Assembly: GCA_016946835.1 (NCBI GenBank)
Contig: JACVTC010000024.1
Location: forward strand, 667,501-731,500
Direction of reading: 5' to 3'
Length of the DNA: 64,000 nt
Origin: Neocallimastix lanati (nom. inval.)
Lineage: Eukaryota > Neocallimastigomycota > Neocallimastigomycetes > Neocallimastigales > Neocallimastigaceae
A program made the translations under genes and the position numbers. How positions within the stretch are numbered: the first letter of the stretch is position 1; each line of letters opens with the position of its first letter. Of the stretch, positions 54,838 to 64,000 are shown piece by piece. The notes below the pieces were generated by a model, which saw nothing but the letters and a program-made list of their open reading frames with translations, had not been told where the DNA came from and did not search any database.

Positions 54838-55996
54838 TTAATTAAGATAGTAGTCTTGATTATTTAAAAGATTTTGATATAATATTTGATTTTGATATTG
54901 TTCTTGATCTATACCAATTGAACTTTTACTTTTATTGTCTATATCTGGTTGTTTATTAACATTTAATTGTTCATTAACATCCAATTGTTCATTAACATCC
55001 AATTGTTCATTAACACTCAATTGTTCATTAACACTCAATTGTTCATTAACATCCGATTTTTCATTATCATCTGGTTTTTCATTAATATCAACGTAGCTAA
55101 AAAGAGATTCATCTATTGACAATCTTGGTGGTAATGAATCATCATCTTCTGCATGGGATACCATTACCAAACTCTTTCCTGATTTTGGTGATTGTAGAAT
55201 ATCATTTGATGAGGAATGTAAAGAAGTTGAACTTATTGGTAAAATAACGTTTTGACTTGAAGAATTAATAATTCTATTATTTCTATCACTGTTACATTTA
55301 CTTATTCTTCTCCATAATAAAATAGCTCCAATAATTGCTAATAAAACAAGAACAATTATTAAAATAATTATACTGATAGGAAAACCTTTACTTTTTTTAT
55401 TATTATTTTTAGAATTAGGGTTAGTACTTTTATTTTTATTACTTGCTTTATATTCTTCGACCTTTTTAAAATCATCATCTGTACATTTACGTAAATTATT
55501 AGAACAAATAGTGGAACCTTCTTTTATACATAAATTAGTATTGGCGTAGGAACATTCTTTTACACCATGAACATCTGGAACATTTCCTATTAAACCTTTA
55601 TTCCCTTGAAGTTTTCTAATAATTAAGAGGATTAAAATTATAAAAATTATAAAATATTCATATTAAAATTATTAGGGGGCGAAGATTATTTTAATATATA
55701 TAATAATATAATATTTAAATAATTAAAAATTTTATAACTTTTAATTTATTTATTTATTTATTTTAGATCTATTTAATTATAATATTTAATATATTTACAT
55801 TTTTTCAATTTCTTTAAGTTTTGTTAAGCTATCTGGTATTATACCACTAAGCTGATTATTTTCAAGATCCCTTTATTAATTGAGGCATATATTAATTATA
55901 TATGAAATAATAAATATTAATTAATAATAATAATAAAATTAATAATTATTACACAAAGCGTCTATCCTAATATATATAATTTAATAGTAGTAATAT

Positions 55997-56027
<31 letters not shown>

Positions 56028-56998
56028 CTTACAAATTTTTTAATTTTGATAATTTACCAACAGTTTCTGGAATGCTTCCTTCTAATTTATTATTATCAAG
56101 ACATCTAATAATAGTAATATAGTAATAACAATATTATTATTATTATTATTAAATTAGTATCAATATCAATTTTTTTTTTGTATTGTATTTATCATATATA
56201 TATTTTTAAAAGACTTTTATTTTAATCTTATGAACGTTAATTAATCTAAACTTACAATTCTTCTAAATTTGATAATTCCCCTATGCATTCAGGTATACTT
56301 CCATTTAACATACTATTATAAATATATCTTTTAAAATTTATAATAATAAATGAATAAATAAATAAAAGATAATAATATATTGATAAGCTAATTCTTTATA
56401 GAAATATAATATTTTCTAAATATTAAATTTTATATAAATTTTATAATTTTAATAATTATATAATTAAATAATTACAATCCAACAAGATTTTTTAATGAAC
56501 AAATTTCTTTTGGAACCGGACCTTTTAGATTTTTATTTTCGCTGAGATTTCTGTTGTTAATTTTTGAATGTTTTAAATTCATAAATGTAATAATTAAATT
56601 TATAATGTGTTAGTATATTATTACAAATAAAATGATATATTCAAAATTTAAAATTTAAAATTTGAAATTTATATATTTTATTATATTATATATTATTTAT
56701 TTTATATAATTTTTACATATATATAAGCTTTGAAAGGGAGCCTATAGTTTCTGGAATGGTTCCTGTTATTTCATTATATTTTAGATCGCTATGTGTATTA
56801 TTATGAATTTTAAAATATATAATTATTACAAAAACATTTTTATACAGAAATTGAAATATATTTATTTATTTATTATTATTATTATTAATATTTCAATAAT
56901 ATTTACAGATATTCTAATTCAGATAAAGAACTAATTTCATTTGATATAGAACCCTTCAATTCTTTTTTTTGTAAATCTCTGATATTTATACAATGAAG

Positions 56999-57037
<39 letters not shown>

Positions 57038-57336
57038 TATACTTATTACTTTATACTTTTTAAAAAATATAATTTTTATTAATACTATTACAAATATATA
57101 TATTATTATTAAAGAAATAATTACATTTTAGTAATTCTATAATCTTTGCATTCAATACCCTTTGTTGAACAACATTTATTAGTATTTTCCTTCCAAGTAA
57201 TTTTACTTTCTACTTGAAAGCTTTTATATATACTTGACAAAACATCGCAATCAGTTTTACCATATACGAATACTAAATTGGACAATAATCCAATAGTTGT
57301 TATAAATTGTAATAAAAATTTGAAAAACATTTTCAT
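54838..57336 (-). CDS. Secreted/membrane leucine-rich-repeat protein, one LRR per exon (469 aa)
   Basis: Eight exons: 57125-57336, 56907-56978, 56717-56788, 56476-56550, 56256-56312, 56033-56104, 55799-55870 and 54838-55615. Exon 1 encodes a signal peptide (about residues 1-26) and a Cys-rich cap (ENTNKCCSTKGIECKDY), as in plant-type LRR proteins. Six 57-75 bp exons each encode one LRR (for example LDLKYNEITGTIPETIGSLS), joined by phase-2 introns splitting the same Leu/Ile codon. The last exon adds a half-repeat, a four-Cys cap, a Lys/Asn stalk, a transmembrane helix (residues about 291-312, followed by LWRRISK) and a ~155-residue cytoplasmic tail. The tail has six to eight VNEQLS/D hexapeptides. 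It has no kinase domain. The role, perhaps surface recognition or adhesion, is inferred from architecture. The second Met (57330) is a possible start. Confidence 0.9.
54955..55080 (-). repeat. 18 bp tandem repeat coding VNEQLx hexapeptides
   Basis: Inside the cytoplasmic tail of the LRR protein. Plus-strand units read ATTGTTCATTAACATCCA or ...ACACTCA; six are clear and one to two at each side are decayed (NEKSD, NKQPD). Confidence 0.9.
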
Positions 57337-57533
57337 TCTAAAATTATTCGAATGGGTATAAATATTTTTCTTTATTCTATATTATTTCAGTAAATGTTAA
57401 AGGCTTAATATTTAAATTAAAAAGTTTTATATTATTATTGATTCCTTTCCTTTTTAATTTAAATTTATTATATTTTATTAAATACTTTAAAAATATTTAA
57501 TAATTTTTATGCAAAGTGAAAGGAAATTAATTT

Positions 57534-57575
<42 letters not shown>

Positions 57576-59050
57576 CTTATTTTTATATATGTAATATTAA
57601 AAAATTACATAAAAAAATTTTTTTTTCTTTATAAGGTATAATTATTAGTTTTTCCACTTTTATAAGATTAAAAATTTTATTCCAACACCAAATAAAAATT
57701 TTATTTTCTTAGTTATTATTAAGGATATATAATAAATAAGTGGATACATAAATAAATCTTTAAATTAATATATTATATTTAAATAAATTTAATATTTTAT
57801 TGTTAAGGTTTTAATTAATTATATAGTATTATTTCATATTAAAAATTATTTATCTGGGCTTTTTAATTTTGCTTATTTTTTTATCTATTTTTTATTTTTA
57901 TTTTATTTTATTTTATTTTATTTTATTTTAAATAATTATCATTAATTAAAAAACTCATAATAAATCAATATCAGTAAAATCAATAAAATAAAATCAATTA
58001 ATCAATTAATAAATCAATAAAAATAAAATAGCAATATATAAATAAAAATAAAAATAAATAAATAAATAAATAAAAAATAAATAAATAAGCTAGCAAATAA
58101 ATAAATAAATAAATAATTTAAATTATAGAAATTACAGCTAACAAGTTAGTCACTGTCATTGTATTAAGTAGTAAAAAGAAAAAGTTTGGTAAAGTTTACC
58201 TATTTTTTTACTTATTAGTTATAGGCTTTTTATAATATATATATATTATAAATGAAGAAATTTAATAATACTAATAATTAATATTAAATAATACTAATTG
58301 TTAATAAATGAATAATTTAATAATAGATATGAAGTTCAAATCACATAATGCTATATATTTTATTAACAACCAAACAAAAAAAAATTAATCGATAAATAAT
58401 TTATAATTTTTCTTTTTTAATTCAAATATCACATAAAATAAATTTCAATATTTTTTTATTTTTTTTTGTATATATTTGTGTATTTGTATAATGTTTGGTA
58501 AAAATATTTATTATATTAAGTATTAAGTAGTAAAAATATTTATTATATATTAAGTATTTATTATGTTTAATTACTAATATATTTGTATTTATATAATATT
58601 AAATAATTAATTATAATTAATAGATAATTATTACACTATAAAATTTGTGTAAAATTTAAACTTATTCTATTGGCTGATTAATATTATATATATTACACAA
58701 AAGTAATTGAATTAATTTTTTTTTTAGAAAAATAATTTAAACCAATTTTAGGAAATATTTGTATATCTAATATATTTATTAATTAAAATAATATATTAAA
58801 TTATATAATTAATATATAATATATTTAATTTACAATAAATTGCATTATTTTAATTTTAATTATTGTATCAATTATTAAACTTTATTTATTAATATTTTTA
58901 TTTGATAGATTAATTTATTTTTAATAAAAAAATACACGTGTCTTTAATTTTTAATTTCCTAATATGGATTTTATATGTAAAACAACAACAACAAGAAAAA
59001 AAATATTCCACATATTCTTTCTTTAACTCCATGAATTAAAATTTTAGTTT
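57337..59050. other. AT-rich spacer
   Basis: Poly(T) at 57537-57568, TTTTA repeats at 57895-57930, TAAA repeats at 58040-58115 and a decayed AAATATTTATTATATTAAGT duplication at 58500-58565. No gene. Confidence 0.6.
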
Positions 59051-59054
59051 AAAC

Positions 59055-59213
<159 letters not shown>

Positions 59214-59684
59214 TTATTTTTTAACCCAATCAAATAATCAAATATATTTATAAAATAGTTGCAACACATCTTAGTTAATTTAAATATTATATTTTATTAT
59301 AAATTTCTTAATGAGTAAAATGGAATAATTGTTTAATTATAAATTTCCGAATGAGTTAAAAAAAAAAAGGAAATAATTGTTTATTTATACAATATAGTAC
59401 AATGGTATATAAAATTTTGAATAATTTTATTTCATTTCAATTGTTTTGTAATCTATAAATTTTATTAAATATTATGGAAAAAAATATTAAATAATTTAAT
59501 AACTATTCGAAAATTAAAAAAATATAATAAAATACATATTTATCATATTTATCATGTTTTTATTTATTAAATATTTATTATTTATTATTTATTGTAAATT
59601 GTTAATTATTTTAATTAGTGATTTTTTTTTTTTTTTATAAATATTATTATTATAATATATTCATAAATGTAAATATGTTAAGTA
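59214..59684. other. AT-rich spacer
   Basis: A phrase of about 20 bp (AATTTCTTAATGAGTAAAAT / AATTTCCGAATGAGTTAAAA) is duplicated at 59303 and 59342. Nothing else seen. Confidence 0.5.
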
Positions 59685-59880
59685 AAATTTATATCGGTAG
59701 CATTCTCAACTAAATATTTAACTACTTTATAATTTCGAAATTCCTGCAAAATCTCATTATAAATATTTTGTCAAAATGAGTAAAATATGCTTTATCCAAG
59801 AAAAAATATTCTTTCATATTGATATTGATAGTAACTCCATTTTCAAATGCATATTTAACCCTTTCAAAATAATTATTTAA
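59685..59880 (-). pseudogene. Ankyrin-repeat relic
   Basis: On the minus strand, YKVVKYLVENATDINF (near 59690-59745) has the form of the second helix and loop of an ankyrin repeat. Further upstream, VKYAFENGVTINI (about 59830-59870) looks like another. The two lie about 40 codons apart, longer than one 33-residue repeat, and stops break the frame. Probably a scrap of one of the many ankyrin genes in such genomes. Confidence 0.45.
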
Positions 59881-60239
59881 ATAAGTAAAGGAAAAAAATT
59901 TTTTTAAGTTGATGTTGGGATCTTCTTGATTTCTAGAACTTTATCTGCTTTATCTTCAATGTATATAGGTGATTGGGAAGGAGAGAAAAAACGTTTCGAG
60001 ATTTTCTTAAATCCAATTCAACTAAGTAGGACATCATTTTTTAAGAAACATTCTCCGATGGAGTGAATCTAATTTTTAAATATAATTATCCTAATATTCC
60101 TCTTATTACTAATGGTGTAATTAGAAAGAGTCCTGTAATTGTTGTAGAGATAACAGAATACTTGAAGATTAGATTAATCACTTTTTTAAGTTTAAAATTT
60201 TTAAACTTTTTATAAAATAAATGCTTTTCATGAGATAAT

Positions 60240-60900
60240 ATCTTAATTTAAGTAAGCTAATGGAATGCTGAACCCTGTAGATTTTCAGGAACTCTTACTT
60301 GAATTTCATTTCCTTCTTCATCGTAACAAGAAGTTTCTTTGTCATTACATTAGAGTTTATATTATCAAAAAGTTCAAATCTATCTAGTAAATATGTGAAT
60401 TTATTATGAGAGAAAATTGTTTCATGTATATCCCTACAAATTCTACTAGACCTTTTAATTTTCTTACCAAGAGGTGCCTAGTAAAACCATTAGGTGATGC
60501 TTTTTTACAAGTAAGAATAAGTGGTAAATAATCAGAAATATCATTAAAAGAGTTACATTCAGAAGTCATATTCAGATAATCTCTTAATTTAGCATTAACA
60601 ACTATAAAACAACTATTAAATCAATACAAGAATTCTTTCTATCATTAGACAAAGTAAACTGGTGACCAACTATATTCATAATAAACCTTTAAAAAGAAGA
60701 TTTATGAATAAGATCATTAAGTTGTTGTTTAGTCATGTTGAAATCATCAACAATAGCAGAAGAGTTATTTTGATGATTTTTGATCCAATTAGCAAAATCA
60801 GTTTTCACTTTATCTCTATAGTCTTTATGTTTTTTGCTGTGGATGTAAACGTTCAGTCCGTTCAGAATAATACCTAGTTCTATTATAATTTATATTACTA
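60240..60900 (-). pseudogene. Decayed endonuclease domain of a non-LTR retrotransposon
   Basis: Minus-strand translation across three frames gives AIVDDFNMTKQQLNDLI (the GDFN-type motif), then HQFTLSNDRKNSCIDLIVV, KLRDYLNMTSECNSF and NDISDYLPLILTCKK (the S-D-H motif with H replaced by Y). Order and spacing are those of the APE-type endonuclease/exonuclease/phosphatase domain that opens many LINE ORF2 proteins. At least three stops or frameshifts interrupt it. Bases 59880-60240, which would follow in the element, contain further coding-like pieces without a recognisable reverse transcriptase. Host EEP enzymes are an alternative source, but the IDLIVV...SDYLPL pattern is LINE-like. Confidence 0.65.
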
Positions 60901-61019
60901 AATGTTCGAATCCTTCAATTTATTCTTTCAACAGTTAAGTGTTTTGTAACATTTATAGTCATAAAAATAGTTTTCAAATAATTCATTTTATTATTTACCG
61001 ACTTACCTAGCTTACTTAG
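60901..61019. other. Short spacer
   Basis: AT-rich, no feature; leads into the satellite block with CTTACCTAGCTTACTTAGTT. Confidence 0.5.
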
Positions 61020-61722
61020 TTACTTGAGAGATATTAATTTTTATATATTTATTATTTATTTATTTATTGTTTATTTAATCATTATTTAATTATTATTTAT
61101 TTATTTAATTATTAATTATTTATTATTTATTTATTTAATTATTAATTATTTATTATTTATTTATTTATTGTTTATTTAATTATTATTTATTTATTGTTTA
61201 TTTATTTATCATTTATTTATTTATTTTTGATTGATTCATTTACTTGAGAGATATTAATTTTTATATATTTATTATTTATTTATTTATTGTTTATTTAATC
61301 ATTATTTAATTATTATTTATTTATTTAATTATTAATTATTTATTATTTATTTATTTAATTATTAATTATTTATTATTTATTTATTTAATTATTAATTATT
61401 TATTATTTATTTATTTATTGTTTATTTAATTATTATTTATTTATTGTTTATTTATTTATCATTTATTTATTTATTTTTGATTGATTCATTTACTTGAGAT
61501 TTAATCATTATTTAATTATTATTTATTTATTGTTTATTTATTTATCATTTATTTATTTTTGATTGATTTATTTACTTGAGAGATATTAATTTTTATATAT
61601 TTATTATTTATTTATTTAATTATTATTTATTTATTATTTATTTATTTATTGTTTATTTATTTATTGTTTATTTATTTATCATTTATCTATTTATTTTTGA
61701 TTGATTCATTTATTTATTCAAG
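61020..61722. repeat. Higher-order satellite, unit about 220-250 bp
   Basis: Each unit starts TTACTTGAGAGATATTAATT and ends TTTTTGATTGATTCATT, with TTTA/ATTA words between. Starts are at about 61020, 61240, 61490 (truncated head) and 61571. Units differ by internal gain or loss of TTTAATTATTAATTATTTATTATT blocks. The tetranucleotide is therefore nested inside a longer period. Confidence 0.9.
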
Positions 61723-61948
61723 TTTTTTTTTTTTTTTTTTTATTATTATTAATTATAAAAGTATATTATTAATGTTATTATATTAAAATATTATATTAAA
61801 TTAATAATATATATTTACTATAATAATTATTTTTATATAAAAATAAATATATTATCTATATAAAATATTGATATTTTTTTTTAGAAATTATTTTTATAAT
61901 ATTTTGACAAAAAATACTCAAAAAATATTATTAGTCTCTTATTATGAA

Positions 61949-61986
<38 letters not shown>

Positions 61987-62846
61987 TATCAATAATCAAA
62001 AAAGAAAGAGATACAGAATAATTATTAGGATATAAGATAAAGAAGATAAAAACAAAGAAAAAAGAAAAAAGTTACATAAAGTAATGTAAAATAAAAAAGT
62101 AATGTAATATAAAAAGTCATTATTTATCTATTTTTTTTTTTTTCTTTAATTTTAATAAGTTGAAAATTAGATATTTAAGAAATTCTTAAATACCTTATTT
62201 TAAGATCTTCAATAAATTAATTTTTGATAAGAGTCAGGAATTTAAAGTTTATAATTAGGTCAACTTTATTAATATATTTATGATAAAAAGTTACTAAAAC
62301 TTAGTTTCATATTCATATATTGTCGAATAATAATAAAAATGATAATTATAAAATAAAATTTTTAATTATCAAGATTTAAAATAACTTAAAAAGGATAATT
62401 TAGTATTTTATCCATATTAATTTTTATTTTTTATAAAAAAATAAACTATAAAAAATAAAAACTATATGTAAAATTTTAAAAATAAAATTTACATTCATAA
62501 AAAGTATTATATTTATAATAGTTAAAAAAATTTTAATATTTTTAATTTATATATAAATTTTATAATTATTTTTGTTAGTTTATTATTTATAAAATTATAA
62601 TACAAATGGTTAAGTTAATATAAAAGATTTAGTTATTATATAAAAATTAAATTATTATCTTTTATTATCATTAAAAAAAATATGATATTAAAAAAAAAAA
62701 AAATTAATTATATATTTAATTATATAGTTGTTTAAAAAAATTTATATTAAATAGAATAAATTTTTAAAAATAAAACGAAGATTTATATTAATAAATATAA
62801 GATATTGATTGTTTGGAATATAATATTAAATATATATAGAAGAAAG
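61723..62846. other. Spacer upstream of the second LRR gene
   Basis: AT-rich with a poly(A) at 61953-61982 and an AGTAATGTAAAATAAAAA duplication at 62080-62120. No gene or nameable promoter site. Confidence 0.55.
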
Positions 62847-63083
62847 ATGAAAGTAAAATCAGTTATTTTTATTTTTGGTACTATTTTGGAAGGAATTTTT
62901 GCAAGAAATCTTCCATTAGCTAAACGTGATGATAATGAATGCGCATTTGTTAATAGTTTATTAAATAAGGATGCTACTTACGACTGTTGTCAAGAAAATC
63001 ATGTTAAATGTGAAAATAATTATATTACTGAAATGTAAGAATAGAAAAAGTTATAAGTAAATTAATATTAAAATATAAATTAT

Positions 63084-63123
<40 letters not shown>

Positions 63124-63976
63124 TAAAATTATATAAATACTAATAATTCTAATAATTCTATACTATTCATATTATTATTATTTGTGTATAAATGATAATG
63201 AAATTTAATATCAATGACAATCACTACTTTAATAACAAATACTAAAAGTACTCTTACTTTCATGGATGTTAGAAATGCAAAAATGCCATCCTCTGTTGGT
63301 TCCTCAATGCCAATGTTAACAAAATTGTATGTGAAAATAGAAACAAAAATATTTTATATTATATATATATATATATTAAATATAATAGAAATTATATTAA
63401 AAAAAATAATATTATTAATAGAATATTAAAAAATAATATAAATATTTTAATGTTTTCTTATTTAAAAGATATTTAAATGAATGTAAAATTGAAGGATCTA
63501 TTCCAGAAGATATTGGAAATTTATTGAATTTAGAAGATTTGTAAATATCATTAAAAATAAAAAAAAAAATTATTTTTTTATTTTTATTTTTATTATCAAA
63601 ATAATATTTCAAATAATTCATATTTTTTCCTTCTCTCCTTTATTAAATAATTTATTGGAATAATTTTTTTTTATTTTTATTTTAAATGAAATTTATATAA
63701 TTTATTAAAATTCCTTTTTTTTTTTTTTAATTTTTCTGAAAATAGGCAAATTTCAGATAATAATCTTACTGGTCCTATTCCTGATTCAATTGGAAAATTA
63801 TCTAAACTCAAAACATTGTAAAAAATAATAATTTTTTTATATAATAACATATATATTTATAATTTCCAAATTATTAATTATAAATACTATTATGTATATA
63901 ATAGAATTTTAAGTAAAAATCAATTATCAGGACCTATTCCTTCTACTATTGGTGGTTTAAGTGATATTACTATGTT
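62847..63976 (+). CDS. Second leucine-rich-repeat gene, same one-LRR-per-exon design, 3' end off the window
   Basis: Exons: 62847-63034, 63249-63326, 63469-63540, 63746-63817 and 63905-63976, then a GTAAAT donor at the right edge. Exon 1 gives a signal peptide (MKVKSVIFIFGTILEGIFA) and a Cys-rich cap (CAFVNSLL, TYDCCQENHVKC) like that of the gene at 57336. Each later exon encodes one LRR (LNECKIEGSIPEDIGNLL, ISDNNLTGPIPDSIGKLS, LSKNQLSGPIPSTIGGLS), and all introns are phase 2 at the same Leu codon. The exon 2 acceptor at 63248 is chosen because earlier AGs give a stop. An upstream in-frame Met (62805) would add 14 residues and bury the signal peptide, so I prefer 62847. Likely extracellular or membrane-anchored; function unknown. 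Confidence 0.88.
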
Positions 63977-64000
63977 GTAAATAATATCTTCTATATTATT

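Overview
The window looks like nuclear DNA from an anaerobic gut fungus (Neocallimastigomycota). It is extremely AT-rich, with intergenic DNA that is almost pure A/T, homopolymer runs of 20-70 bases, poly-Asn/Gln proteins and many short GT-AG introns. A WOPR (Gti1/Pac2) regulator, a protein family known essentially from fungi, argues against Dictyostelium or Plasmodium. A soluble fumarate reductase suits an anaerobe. The taxon is an inference; no rRNA or other phylogenetic marker is present.

Layout. 1-1607 (-): 5' two-exon part of a WOPR regulator, running off the left edge. 1.6-18.5 kb: a gene desert of microsatellites, two minisatellites, a hidden cluster of decayed ~230 bp and larger repeat units (10.9-15.7 kb), a SINE-like element and two MITE/foldback families. 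18529-25164 (-): five-exon gene for a ~1989-residue ankyrin/coiled-coil protein with Asn, Gln and acidic tracts. 28831-31224 (-): eight-exon IPI3/WDR18 homologue (60S ribosome assembly). 32369-35372 (+): nine-exon P-protein fusing chorismate mutase, prephenate dehydratase and ACT domains. 39679-41043 (-): three-exon PdxS/SNZ pyridoxal-phosphate synthase. 44.7-45.1 kb: relic of a PD-(D/E)XK nuclease-like gene. 49004-52779 (+): seven-exon fumarate reductase with a C-terminal cytochrome b5 domain. 54838-57336 (-) and 62847 to the right edge (+): two secreted or membrane leucine-rich-repeat genes with one repeat per exon. 59.7-60.9 kb: endonuclease relic of a non-LTR retrotransposon and an ankyrin scrap.

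The genes do not form a pathway cluster. They are housekeeping genes (amino acid and vitamin synthesis, ribosome biogenesis, anaerobic redox) and lineage-expanded repeat proteins, separated by repeat-laden spacers. All exon boundaries were worked out by hand from frame continuity and GT/AG sites; the seven multi-exon models keep frame throughout.

The most notable signals outside the genes are: a 482 bp tRNA-headed SINE-like element (53967-54448) with a second fragment beside a perfect 17 bp palindrome; a three-copy poly(A)-tailed repeat of about 400 bp; a MITE family with shared inverted ends; and a decayed repeat cluster that looks like featureless AT DNA. I see no CRISPR, operon or clearly new multi-gene system.
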